The notes under the pieces: model-generated
The model's database searches: none
Told to the model about the DNA's origin: nothing
What the model saw: the letters and a program-made list of their open reading frames with translations, nothing else
In this document: one piece after another, positions 28,851 through 37,109 of the stretch
How positions within the stretch are numbered: the stretch's first letter is position 1
How the letters are laid out: the number at the start of each line of letters is the position of its first letter
Source: Sphingomonadales bacterium
GTDB lineage: Bacteria; Pseudomonadota; Alphaproteobacteria; Sphingomonadales; Sphingomonadaceae
Assembly (NCBI GenBank): GCA_027491235.1
Contig: JAIXWO010000021.1
Coordinates: 434,001-498,000 of the forward strand
Reading direction: 5' to 3'
Length of the DNA stretch: 64,000 bases
Position numbers and translations under genes: made by a program

Positions 28851-31613
28851 ATGACGCAGCTTTTTGATCTCGTGCCCCAGCGGCGGGCCATTATTGAGCG
28901 GCGGGCGCTGTCTGATGCGCTGATGGCGCTTGAGGGCAATGATTCGACCAAGCTGCGCGCGGCGTCGGTCGCGATCCTGAGGCCGGCTATGGAGGCTGGT
29001 CGGGATGTCATCGCGCGGCGGATTGAGGCCCATCCGAGCCAGGGGCGCGAAGCCGCGGCCAGCTATGCTTTCCTCACCGATCAGCTGCTCCGGCTCATCT
29101 ATGATTTCACGGTGCAGCGGCTCTATCCGCTCAACAACCCGACCGCGTCGGAACGCATCTCACTGCTCGCCGTCGGTGGCTATGGCCGTGGCGAAATGGC
29201 GCCCCAGTCGGACATCGATATCGCCTTTCTGACACCCTATAAGCAGACCGGCTGGTCAGAGCAGGTGATCGAATCCATGCTCTACACGCTCTGGGACTTG
29301 GGGCTGAAGGTCGGGCATTCGAGCCGCTCTCTCGATGAAATGATCCGCATGGCGAAGGAGGATCTCACGATCCGCACCGCGCTTTTGGAAGGCCGCTATG
29401 TCTGGGGGGATGAGCGGCTGTATGAGGAAGCGTCTGCGCGCTTTGCGGCCGAGATCGTCTCTGGCACGGCGCGCACCTTCATAACTGAAAAACTTGCCGA
29501 GCGGGATGTGCGGCACCAGCGCATGGGCGACAGCCGCTATGTCGTTGAGCCCAACCTGAAGGAAGGCAAAGGCGGCCTGCGCGATCTCCACACGCTCTTC
29601 TGGATCGGCAAATATCTCTATCGCGTCACGACCGTGCCGGAACTGGTCGACAAGGGCCTGCTGACAGCGGACGAGCTGCGTCAGTTTCAAAAGGCCGAGA
29701 ACTTCCTGTGGGCGGTGCGCTGCCATTTGCATCTGATCGCCAAGCGCCCCGAGGAACGGCTGACCTTTGACGTCCAGCGCGAGATCGCAACGCGGATGCG
29801 GTATAATGACCGTCCCGGCCGATCTGCGGTCGAACGGTTCATGCAGCATTACTTCCTGAACGCGAAGGTCGTGGGCGATCTGACGGGCGTGTTCCTGGCG
29901 CATTTGGATGATGCCCATGCCACCAAAGGGCGGCGCTTCACGCTGCCGGGCATTTCCGGCCTGCGCCGCTCCCCCAAGACGTTGCAGGGCTTTGTGCTGG
30001 ACCGGGGTCGCCTCGCCCTGCCCAAGGATGATTTCTTCGCCGAAGACCCGGTCCGCCTGATTGAGATGTTCGCGCTCGCGGCCTCGCAAAGCGTTGATAT
30101 CCACCCGCAGGCGATGCGGGCGGCGGCTCGTGATGCGCGGCTCATCGATGCCAAGGTCCGCAATGACCCGCGGGCCAATGCGCTGTTTCTTGACGTCCTG
30201 ACGTCCAATAAGGACCCGGAAAACGTTCTGCGCTGGATGAACGAAGCGACGGTGTTCGGGCGCTTTGTGCCGGACTTTGGCCGTGTCGTCGCGCAGATGC
30301 AGTTCGATATGTACCACCACTATACGGTGGACGAGCACAGCATCCGTGCCATCGGTCTGTTGGCGCGCATCGAAAAGGGGGTGCTGGGCGAAGACCATCC
30401 GCTTGCGACCGTCATCCTGCGGCAGGTGGTGTCGCGGCGCGTTCTCTATGTGGCGGTTCTGCTCCACGATATCGCCAAGGGGCGGGGCGGGGACCATAGC
30501 GTGCTCGGCGCGGACATCGCGCTTAAGCTGTGCCCGCGCTTTGGCCTGACGGCGGCGGAAACCGAAACGGTGTCCTGGCTGGTGCGCCAGCATCTGCTGA
30601 TGTCCGCGACCGCCTTCAAGCGCGATCTGTCTGACTTTAAGACCGTGCTCGACTTCACCGGCATCGTGCAGTCGCCGGAACGGCTGCGTCTGCTGCTTGT
30701 CCTCACCATTGTTGATATCCGCGCGGTCGGCCCCGGCGTTTGGAACAGCTGGAAGCGCCAGTTGCTGACCGAATTGTTCGAATCGGCTGAAGAGGTGCTG
30801 CGTCTGGGCCACAAACAGCGCGGCCGGGCAGATCGTGTCCGCGTGAAACAGGAATTGCTGCAAGAGGCGCTGGCCTGGTCCCCGGCCCGATTTGCAACCT
30901 ATACCAAAAGACTGGCCGAGCCCTATTGGGTGGCCGAGCCCGATGATGTTCTGGAAAGCAACGCTCGCCATGTCGACAAGGCAGGCGATGCTGATCTTTC
31001 GATTGCAGCGACGGTCTACCCCTCACGCGGGGCGACGCTGGTGACGGTCTATGCCGCTGACCATCCCGGCCTGTTTTACCGCATCGCAGGCGGCATCCAT
31101 CTGGCGGGCGGCAGCATCATCGACGCGCGCATCCACACGACGCGGGATGGCATGGCGCTCGACAATTTCCTTGTGCAGGACCCGCTTGGTCGACCCTTTG
31201 ATGATATCCACCAGCTGCAGCGCATTGAACAGGCGATTGAAGACGCACTGGCCAATCGGGCGAAGCTGATTGAGAAGCTGGCGGCCCGCCCGCTGCCGCG
31301 CGCCCGGGCTGAAGCCTTTGATATCGCGCCCAACATCCTCATCGACAACCGGGCGTCAAACCGCTTTACGGTCATTGAGGCCAATGCGCGGGACCGTCCG
31401 GCCCTGCTTTATGATCTCGCTTTCGCCTTGTTTGAGGCGCGTGTGACGATCCATTCCGCCCATATCGCAACCTATGGCGAACGCGCGGTCGACACCTTCT
31501 ATGTGACCGATCTGACCGGCGATAAGATCATCAGCGCCAGCCGGACAGCGACGCTGGAAAAGCTGCTGCTCGACGCAGCGGCCGGCCCGCGCAAGGCCGC
31601 AAAAGCCGCCTGA
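28851..31613 (+). CDS. glnD: Bifunctional [protein-PII] uridylyltransferase/uridylyl-removing enzyme
   Basis: 920 residues. The nucleotidyltransferase domain has GGYGRGE (109-115) and SDIDIAF (120-126), followed by the GlnD-specific EGKGGLRDLHTL. The HD hydrolase domain lies near residue 540 (LLHDIAKGRGGDH). Two C-terminal ACT domains sense glutamine (TLVTVYAADHPGLFYRIAGG; FTVIEANARDRPALLYDLA). Controls PII and so glutamine synthetase and nitrogen assimilation. Its last 258 bases are also covered on the other strand by the MFS frame. Confidence 0.97.
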   Translation: MTQLFDLVPQRRAIIERRALSDALMALEGNDSTKLRAASVAILRPAMEAGRDVIARRIEAHPSQGREAAASYAFLTDQLLRLIYDFTVQRLYPLNNPTASERISLLAVGGYGRGEMAPQSDIDIAFLTPYKQTGWSEQVIESMLYTLWDLGLKVGHSSRSLDEMIRMAKEDLTIRTALLEGRYVWGDERLYEEASARFAAEIVSGTARTFITEKLAERDVRHQRMGDSRYVVEPNLKEGKGGLRDLHTLFWIGKYLYRVTTVPELVDKGLLTADELRQFQKAENFLWAVRCHLHLIAKRPEERLTFDVQREIATRMRYNDRPGRSAVERFMQHYFLNAKVVGDLTGVFLAHLDDAHATKGRRFTLPGISGLRRSPKTLQGFVLDRGRLALPKDDFFAEDPVRLIEMFALAASQSVDIHPQAMRAAARDARLIDAKVRNDPRANALFLDVLTSNKDPENVLRWMNEATVFGRFVPDFGRVVAQMQFDMYHHYTVDEHSIRAIGLLARIEKGVLGEDHPLATVILRQVVSRRVLYVAVLLHDIAKGRGGDHSVLGADIALKLCPRFGLTAAETETVSWLVRQHLLMSATAFKRDLSDFKTVLDFTGIVQSPERLRLLLVLTIVDIRAVGPGVWNSWKRQLLTELFESAEEVLRLGHKQRGRADRVRVKQELLQEALAWSPARFATYTKRLAEPYWVAEPDDVLESNARHVDKAGDADLSIAATVYPSRGATLVTVYAADHPGLFYRIAGGIHLAGGSIIDARIHTTRDGMALDNFLVQDPLGRPFDDIHQLQRIEQAIEDALANRAKLIEKLAARPLPRARAEAFDIAPNILIDNRASNRFTVIEANARDRPALLYDLAFALFEARVTIHSAHIATYGERAVDTFYVTDLTGDKIISASRTATLEKLLLDAAAGPRKAAKAA

Positions 31614-32798
31614 TCGGCTGCGTCGGACAGGCGGCAGGCTGACCATGGCGATCAGGATGGCACCCACCATATAGGCCACGCCGCCTGCCAGTTGGAACAG
31701 TCCATAGCCGCCCGTGAGATCATGCACTTTGCCGAAGCTGAGCACGCCGACGATGGTGGACGCCCAGGCTGCGACCTGAATCCACCCATAGACGGTGCCA
31801 TAGCGGGCAAGGCCGAAGCGGCGGGCGACAAAGAAAGCGAACAGATCAATCTCCGCCCCTTGCTGCACCCCGATGGCTGCGACCGCGACGAAAGCGACGG
31901 CCGGGCTCCCCGTCATCTGCCAGAGGAGGAAACAGCCGAGCGCGGGCACAAGCGTAAAGAAAAAGGCGACGCGCTGCGGGTTGGCGCGGTCGAGAAAATA
32001 ACCACACGCAAGCCGACCCAAGACTTGCCCGACGGCAAAGGCGGAGATGCCGAGCGCCGCCACAGCGGCGGTGACGCCTTCTTCCAGCATCATCGGAACC
32101 ATCTGGCTCAATATGCCGGAGCCGGGGAAATTGATGCACAACATGCTCGCGATCAATAGCCAGAAGCCGGGGGAGCGGAGCATAGAGGGGTCAGTTGCGT
32201 GATGTTCGGCCGGTGCCAATCGGGCATCGGGTGCCCCCCGAAGCAGAAACAAAATGGCCGGCAAGCCGACAAGCCCGCTCAACGCCGCCAGCAGGAGATA
32301 TCCCGCCCGCCAGCCCTCGCTTTCAATGACCAGCCCGAACAAGGGCGGCATGAGGACAGCAGAGAGCGAAAGGCCTGTTGCGGCCAGCGCCAGCGCCATG
32401 CCGCGATTGTCATGGAACCAGCCGGCGACCGCGCGCGTGTAGGCAATCGAGGTGGTCCACACCCCGATCAGGCCGGTGATGAACACCATGACGCCAAAAA
32501 GGGCGGGCACAAACGGCATGATGGCAACGGTCAGGAACAAGAGCGTGAGCATAGCCATGCCCAGCGCGTAGACGGGGCGGACGCCATATCGGTCCATCGC
32601 CCAGCCAACCGCAGGCGCTGTCAGCGAACCGACCCCGACCAGCGCCTGAAGCTGCGAAAACTCCCCCAGCGTCCAGCCGGTTTCTTTCTGGAGCGGCGGA
32701 ATGAAGATGCTGAAGACATAATAAAGCAGGTTGATTCCGGTCGCCGCTGCCAGCGCTGCGCCTGTCACCACCGGCCAACCGCGCCGCCATTCGTCCAT
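31356..32798 (-). CDS. MFS transporter with antisense-overlapping C-terminal extension
   Basis: About 480 residues. Twelve hydrophobic segments fill residues about 10-395, with the MFS loop motif GWAMDRYGVRP and the later CGYFLDRANPQRV, typical of monocarboxylate/oxalate-type carriers. The transporter proper ends near MVSLPPVRRSR, but the frame continues without a stop for about 85 residues antisense to the second ACT domain of glnD; that tail is Cys/Gly/Arg-rich and not membrane-like. Either a true extension or a lost stop. ATG 32798 has AGGGAG at 6 bases. Diverges from the acyl-CoA dehydrogenase operon and may share its operator. Confidence 0.82.
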   Translation of the reverse strand: MDEWRRGWPVVTGAALAAATGINLLYYVFSIFIPPLQKETGWTLGEFSQLQALVGVGSLTAPAVGWAMDRYGVRPVYALGMAMLTLLFLTVAIMPFVPALFGVMVFITGLIGVWTTSIAYTRAVAGWFHDNRGMALALAATGLSLSAVLMPPLFGLVIESEGWRAGYLLLAALSGLVGLPAILFLLRGAPDARLAPAEHHATDPSMLRSPGFWLLIASMLCINFPGSGILSQMVPMMLEEGVTAAVAALGISAFAVGQVLGRLACGYFLDRANPQRVAFFFTLVPALGCFLLWQMTGSPAVAFVAVAAIGVQQGAEIDLFAFFVARRFGLARYGTVYGWIQVAAWASTIVGVLSFGKVHDLTGGYGLFQLAGGVAYMVGAILIAMVSLPPVRRSRSGGFCGLARAGRCVEQQLFQRRCPAGADDLIAGQIGHIEGVDRAFAIGCDMGGMDRHTRLKQGESEIIKQGRTVPRIGLNDRKAV

Positions 32799-32846
32799 CC
32801 TCAACTCCCTTTAGGGCAAATCGCCCAAAATAGAGCGGAGACCCGA

Positions 32847-32862
32847 TTGACGTTAACGTCAA
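32847..32862. promoter_or_regulatory. Perfect 16-bp palindrome, LiuR-like operator
   Basis: TTGACGTTAACGTCAA is fully self-complementary and lies in the 109-base gap between the divergent MFS and acyl-CoA dehydrogenase genes. It resembles the consensus I recall for LiuR (MerR family), which controls branched-chain amino acid and acyl-CoA catabolism in proteobacteria. The regulator gene is not in this window. Confidence 0.7.
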
Positions 32863-32907
32863 CGGTTCCTATCCCGTCGTCAAGAGAGGTTACCTGGAGT
32901 CTGACGC

Positions 32908-34101
32908 ATGAATCTTGAATTCAGCCCCGAAGAAATCACCTTCCGTGACGAAGTGCGCACTTTCATCGCCGAGAACTATCCCGTCGAACTGCGTGGCAAG
33001 CAGGACGAAGGGGACGAATTGTCCAAAGAAGACTTTCTGAGCTGGCACAAAGTGCTCGCCAAGAAGGGCTGGGTCGCGCCGGCATGGCCGGTCGAATATG
33101 GTGGCACCGGCTGGACGCCGACGCAGCGCTACATCTGGTCGGAAGAAACGGCGCGTGCGGATTGCATCCGCCTGATGCCCTTCGGCCTCACCATGGTTGG
33201 CCCCGTCATCTACACCTTCGGCACGCCCGAACAGAAGGCCAAGTTCCTGCCGCGCATCCTGTCCGGTGAGGATTGGTGGTGTCAGGGCTATTCGGAACCG
33301 GGTTCCGGCTCTGACCTCGCCTCGCTGCGCACCAAGGCCGTGCAGGATGGCGACCACTATGTCGTCAACGGCCAGAAGACCTGGACGACGATGGCGCAGC
33401 ACGCAGACTGGGGCTTCTTCCTTGTCCGCACCAATGCCGATGCCAAGCAGCAGGAAGGCATCAGCTTCCTTCTCGTCGACATGAAGACGCCGGGCATCGA
33501 AGTCCGTCCGATCATCACGCTCGGCGGTGAGCATGAAGTCAATGAAGTCTGGCTGGAAGACGTGCGCGTGCCTGTCGAAAACCGCGTTTATGAAGAGAAT
33601 AAGGGTTGGACCTGTGCCAAGTTCCTTCTCGCCCATGAGCGTTCCGGCATTGCCGGCGTCGCCGCCTCCAAGCGCGGCGTGGAGCGGATCAAGGAAATCG
33701 CCAAGACCGAGATGGACGATGATCGTCCGCTGCTCACCAACCCGTTCTTCCGCCGCAAGGTGGCCGAACTGGAAATGGATCTGACCGCACTTGAGTATAC
33801 CGAGCTGCGCACGCTGGCCGGTGAAGCACAGGGCAAGGGCCCGGGACCGGAATCGAGCCTGCTCAAGATCAAGGGGTCCGAAATCCAGCAGCGCATCACC
33901 GAACTGACGCTGGAAGCGGCGGGCCATTATGGCGCGCCTTATTTCCGTGGCTTTGGCGAAGGTGACAATGAGCACCCGATTGGTCCGGAATATGCCAACC
34001 GCTCGGCACCCGTCTATTTCAACGTCCGCAAGACGACGATTTATGGCGGATCGAACGAGATCCAGCGCAACATCATCGCAAAGATGGTGCTCGGACTTTA
34101 A
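32908..34101 (+). CDS. Acyl-CoA dehydrogenase, large subunit of a likely heteromeric pair
   Basis: 397 residues of the acyl-CoA dehydrogenase fold: FAD/substrate segments CQGYSEPGSGSDLASL and NGQKTWTTMAQHADW, and a C-terminal TTIYGGSNEIQRNII. The MCAD-type catalytic Glu (YEG) is Gly here; the Glu of AHERSG, in the region where isovaleryl-CoA-type enzymes hold the base, is the candidate. It resembles pimeloyl-CoA dehydrogenase large subunits (PimC-like). Followed by a second dehydrogenase, so an alpha/beta enzyme acting on dicarboxylyl-, branched or steroid-derived acyl-CoA is plausible. ATG 32908 sits 45 bases after the palindromic operator. Confidence 0.9.
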   Translation: MNLEFSPEEITFRDEVRTFIAENYPVELRGKQDEGDELSKEDFLSWHKVLAKKGWVAPAWPVEYGGTGWTPTQRYIWSEETARADCIRLMPFGLTMVGPVIYTFGTPEQKAKFLPRILSGEDWWCQGYSEPGSGSDLASLRTKAVQDGDHYVVNGQKTWTTMAQHADWGFFLVRTNADAKQQEGISFLLVDMKTPGIEVRPIITLGGEHEVNEVWLEDVRVPVENRVYEENKGWTCAKFLLAHERSGIAGVAASKRGVERIKEIAKTEMDDDRPLLTNPFFRRKVAELEMDLTALEYTELRTLAGEAQGKGPGPESSLLKIKGSEIQQRITELTLEAAGHYGAPYFRGFGEGDNEHPIGPEYANRSAPVYFNVRKTTIYGGSNEIQRNIIAKMVLGL

Positions 34102-34111
34102 GGCAATCAAT

Positions 34112-34210
34112 CCCCCTCCCGCTTGCGGGAGGGGATAGGGGTGGGGCGAGCACAGCGAGCATTTGCGGGCCACAAGCCCACCCCCGACCCCTCCCGCAGG
34201 CGGGAGGGGA
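34112..34210. repeat. Palindromic intergenic repeat, family C
   Basis: CCCCTCCCGCTTGCGGGAGGGG hairpin on the left and CCCCTCCCGCAGGCGGGAGGG on the right, about 50 bases apart and also mutually complementary, filling the gap between the two dehydrogenase genes. It could tune read-through or mRNA stability between them. Confidence 0.8.
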
Positions 34211-34231
34211 GGAATTTGGAGAGAGGCAACC

Positions 34232-35368
34232 ATGGATTTCAATTACACCGACACGCAGGATATGCTGCGCGACACGCTCGCCCGTTTCCTTGCTGACACC
34301 TATGATTTTGAATCGCGCAAGAAGATGATTGCCAGCGATGCAGGGCGTGATCCCGGCATCTGGCGCGCGCTTGCGACCGAACTCGGCATCCTGTCGGCGC
34401 CTTTCTCGGAAGAGCAAGGCGGCCTTGGCGGTGGCGCGATTGAAAACCTGATCATGATGGAAGAACTCGGCAAGGTCATTGCCGTGGAGCCCTATCTCCA
34501 GACCGTCGTCATCGGCGGCGGTGCGCTGAAGGCCGTCGGCGGCGCTTTGGCGGATGCTGTCATCCCCGAAATCATCGGCGGCAATGTCATCATCGGTTTT
34601 GCTTATGCTGAGCCCAAGGGCCGCTACAATCTCGCCAATATCTCGACGACGGCGAAGAAGGATGGCGCAGGCTATATTCTCAACGGACACAAGGCTGTTG
34701 TCTATGCAGCCCCATGGGCCACACACCTTCTGGTGACAGCGCGCACCGGCGGCAGCCAGCGCGAACGCGCCGGGGTTGATCTGTTCCTGATCGACGCGAA
34801 GTCAGCCGGTATCACACGTCGCGACTATCCGACGGTTGACGGCTTCCGCGCGTCGGAAGTCTATTTTGAAAACGTCGCCATCCCCGGCGATGCGCTCCTG
34901 TCCGGTGGCATTGATCTGATCGAACAGATTGTTGACGAAGCGACCGTGGCCGTTTGTGGCGAAGCCTGTGGCGTCACGCGCAAGCTGCACGAAGGCACGC
35001 TCGATTACTCCAAGCAGCGCCAGCAATTCGGTCAGCCAATCGGCCGCTTCCAGGTGCTTCAGCACCGCATGGCAGATATGTTCCTCGAAGTGGAACAGAT
35101 CATGTCGATGACGCTCATGGCGACGCTGAAGCTCGATCTGCCTGCCGCGGAACGCAAGGCCATGGTGAGCCTTGCCAAGGCGAAGGTTTCGCGCTCGGCC
35201 AAGTTTGTCGGCCAGAACGCGGTGCAGACGCACGGCGGCATCGGCATCACGCAGGAATTGGCCATTGGCCATTATTTCAAGCGTGCCACCATGATCGAAG
35301 GCCAGTTCGGCTCGGCAGACTGGCACCTTGACCGGTATGAACAGCTGACGCTATCCGACGTGGCATGA
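34232..35368 (+). CDS. Acyl-CoA dehydrogenase, small subunit of a likely heteromeric pair
   Basis: 378 residues. The N-terminal helical domain (MDFNYTDTQDMLRDTLARFL) and beta domain (GHKAVVYAAPWATHLLVT) are recognisable, but neither the MCAD-type Glu nor an isovaleryl-type Glu is seen, and the C-terminus (HYFKRATMIEGQFGSADWHL) is diverged. This is the pattern of the non-catalytic partner in PimC/PimD- or FadE-type heterotetramers. ATG 34232 follows GGAGAGAGG. Overlaps the next gene by 4 bases (ATGA). Confidence 0.88.
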   Translation: MDFNYTDTQDMLRDTLARFLADTYDFESRKKMIASDAGRDPGIWRALATELGILSAPFSEEQGGLGGGAIENLIMMEELGKVIAVEPYLQTVVIGGGALKAVGGALADAVIPEIIGGNVIIGFAYAEPKGRYNLANISTTAKKDGAGYILNGHKAVVYAAPWATHLLVTARTGGSQRERAGVDLFLIDAKSAGITRRDYPTVDGFRASEVYFENVAIPGDALLSGGIDLIEQIVDEATVAVCGEACGVTRKLHEGTLDYSKQRQQFGQPIGRFQVLQHRMADMFLEVEQIMSMTLMATLKLDLPAAERKAMVSLAKAKVSRSAKFVGQNAVQTHGGIGITQELAIGHYFKRATMIEGQFGSADWHLDRYEQLTLSDVA

Positions 35369-35883
35369 TCACCTATCGGGCGCCGCGCGTCGAAGAGGCG
35401 CCGGCGCTCGTTACGCTTGGTCGCCAATCCTTTGTTGAAACGTTCGGACATCTGTACCGACCGGAGGACCTCGCCTCCTTTCTGTCGCATGCATATGATC
35501 CGGGTGGCGTTGCCCACCAGATCGCCAGCTCGCGGTATCAGTTCCGCGTGGCCGAAGAAGATGGCCAGATGGTCGGCTATTGTAAGCTTGGGCTCGATAG
35601 ATCGCTCGACTATGATCCCGGCGACAAGGCGGTCATGGAGCTGCGCCAGCTTTATTTGATGGCGTCGCACCATGGGACCGGCGTCGCGCAAACACTGATG
35701 GATTGGGCGCTTGTCGAAGCCGAAACGCTTCGCGCTGATGAAATGATCCTCTCCGTCTGGGCCGAGAACACCCGCGCGCAGCGCTTCTATCACCGTTATG
35801 GATTTGAATGGATTGCCGACACCTATTTCATGGTCGGCAATCACCGCGATGATGAGTTTCTTTACCGCCGCATCATGCGCTGA
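35365..35883 (+). CDS. GNAT family N-acetyltransferase
   Basis: 172 residues. The acetyl-CoA site region reads MELRQLYLMASHHGTGVAQTLM (motif A with a degenerate Q/RxxGxG/A: HHGTGVA) and the C-terminal NTRAQRFYHRYGF is typical of GNAT motif B. Start codon overlaps the dehydrogenase stop (ATGA), so it is part of the operon. Substrate unknown; it may act on a small molecule or protein N-terminus (RimI-like). Confidence 0.88.
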   Translation: MITYRAPRVEEAPALVTLGRQSFVETFGHLYRPEDLASFLSHAYDPGGVAHQIASSRYQFRVAEEDGQMVGYCKLGLDRSLDYDPGDKAVMELRQLYLMASHHGTGVAQTLMDWALVEAETLRADEMILSVWAENTRAQRFYHRYGFEWIADTYFMVGNHRDDEFLYRRIMR

Positions 35884-35914
35884 AGTCCACGTAAACCGCC
35901 GATTCTCCAAGTTA

Positions 35915-35975
35915 TGCTGCACTGCACAAAAAGTGCTTGCACAGCGGATGAATCGCGTTTATTGTGCACCGCAAC
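35915..35975 (+). promoter_or_regulatory. Phasin promoter with TGC/GCA operator-like sites
   Basis: A sigma-70-like pair TTGCAC (35937-35942), 17-base spacer, TATTGT (35960-35965). Two TGC...GCA sites flank it: TGCTGCACTGCACAA (35915-35929) and TTGTGCACCGCAACA (35962-35976), the latter covering the -10 and likely transcription start. TGC-rich sites of this kind are bound by PhaR repressors in Paracoccus-type phasin promoters. Confidence 0.55.
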
Positions 35976-36581
35976 ATGGCAAAATCTACGACCATAAAGG
36001 GGGCGGCAAAAACCGCCGGTCGCCAAAAGGCGGCACCAAGGGCGAAAGCCCCGAAGCCTGTTGTTTCAGGCGTAGACGCGCCCGCCCGCAAGGACGCGGC
36101 GACCAACCAAGGATGTGTGACGATGACCGAAGAAACCATCAAGACCGCTGCTGCTGACATCAGCGAAAAGGCAACGACAATGTTCCACGACATGACCGCC
36201 AAGGCGAAGGCCGCTTTTGAAAAGACCGGCGACATCTCGAAGGAAGCTGTTGAGTTCCAGAAGGCCAATCTTGAAGCTGTCGTGGCTTCGGGCAAGGCGG
36301 CGGCCAAGGGCCTGCAGGACGTGACCCAGCACAATGTCGAACTCGGCAAGAAGAGCTGGGAAGCCACGACCGCGCACATGAAGTCGCTCGCCGGCATGCA
36401 GTCGCCGGTTGATCTGATGAAGGCGCAGACCGAATTTGCCCGCGGCCAGTTCGATGCGATTGTGTCTGACTTTTCGAAGTCGACCGAATTTTACATGAAG
36501 CTGGCCGGTGAAATCGCCCAGCCGATCCAGAACCGCTATGCAGCGGCCACGGAACAGCTGAAGTCGCGCTTCGCCGCTTAA
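35976..36581 (+). CDS. Phasin family protein
   Basis: About 201 residues from ATG 35976: a Lys/Ala/Pro-rich N-terminal 49 residues, then an amphipathic alpha-helical phasin domain ([59 protein letters not shown]). Phasins coat polyhydroxyalkanoate granules. Start is ambiguous: ATG 35976 has no ribosome binding site and lies almost at the predicted transcription start (near-leaderless), whereas ATG 36123 has AAGGA at 9 bases and would give a 152-residue protein. Lys-rich N-termini occur in sphingomonad phasins, so the longer form is listed. Confidence 0.88.
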   Translation: MAKSTTIKGAAKTAGRQKAAPRAKAPKPVVSGVDAPARKDAATNQGCVTMTEETIKTAAADISEKATTMFHDMTAKAKAAFEKTGDISKEAVEFQKANLEAVVASGKAAAKGLQDVTQHNVELGKKSWEATTAHMKSLAGMQSPVDLMKAQTEFARGQFDAIVSDFSKSTEFYMKLAGEIAQPIQNRYAAATEQLKSRFAA

Positions 36582-36611
36582 CCGAAAATTTTCCTCTCCC
36601 GGGAAAAAGTG

Positions 36612-36644
36612 GGGCCGCGTCGGGAAACCGGGGCGGCCCTTTTT
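36612..36644 (+). terminator. Terminator after phasin gene
   Basis: Stem GGGCCGC/GCGGCCC with a 14-base loop that can pair further (CGGG/CCGG), then T5. Confidence 0.82.
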
Positions 36645-36685
36645 CGTTCATTATCCATAGCTGTGGCTTGCCCTCGGGGTGTCAC

Positions 36686-37045
36686 ATGCCATATTCAAAG
36701 AAAATGATGCGCACCCACATGTCAGATAGGTCCGATAAGGACGACACCGGCACGGGCCTTGGCGTCGCGACCAAAACGCGCGACAAGACCAAGAAGCCGC
36801 AGCCCTATCGTGTGCTGATGCTCAATGACGATTACACCCCGATGGAATTTGTCGTCCATTGCCTGCAACGCTTCTTCAAGATGGATCTGGAACAGGCCAC
36901 GCGCGTGATGCTCCATGTCCACCAAAAGGGCGTCGGCATCTGCGGCACCTTCACTTATGAAGTGGCGGAAACCAAGGTCAGCCAGGTCATCGACTATGCC
37001 CGGCAGAACCAGCACCCGCTTCAGTGCACGCTGGAAAAGGCCTGA
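36686..37045 (+). CDS. clpS: ATP-dependent Clp protease adaptor ClpS
   Basis: The core domain carries the N-degron-binding elements [17 protein letters not shown] and [24 protein letters not shown], ending HPLQCTLEK. ClpS delivers proteins with destabilising N-terminal residues to ClpAP. Homology starts near MSDRSDKDD (ATG 36719); ATG 36686 (CGGGGT at 5 bases), ATG 36704 and ATG 36719 are all possible starts, and the first is listed on ribosome-site grounds. No clpA is adjacent. Confidence 0.92.
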   Translation: MPYSKKMMRTHMSDRSDKDDTGTGLGVATKTRDKTKKPQPYRVLMLNDDYTPMEFVVHCLQRFFKMDLEQATRVMLHVHQKGVGICGTFTYEVAETKVSQVIDYARQNQHPLQCTLEKA

Positions 37046-37109
37046 CAGCAACCCTGCGTGACGCGCGCCCCCATCGTTGCTAAGCAACAGAAAAAGGGAG
37101 GGGCGCATC

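Noticed and set aside
28851-29000. Possible frameshift or odd start in glnD
   Set aside because: Length and motif order are normal for GlnD and the N-terminus is plausible; no evidence of disruption.
29256-30971. Minus-strand open frame of about 571 codons inside glnD
   Set aside because: Fully within a complete glnD with intact motifs; low-complexity antisense translation.
34112-34210. Possible CRISPR-like or attachment-site repeat
   Set aside because: Only two related hairpin arms with no regularly spaced repeat-spacer units; best read as a dispersed palindromic element.
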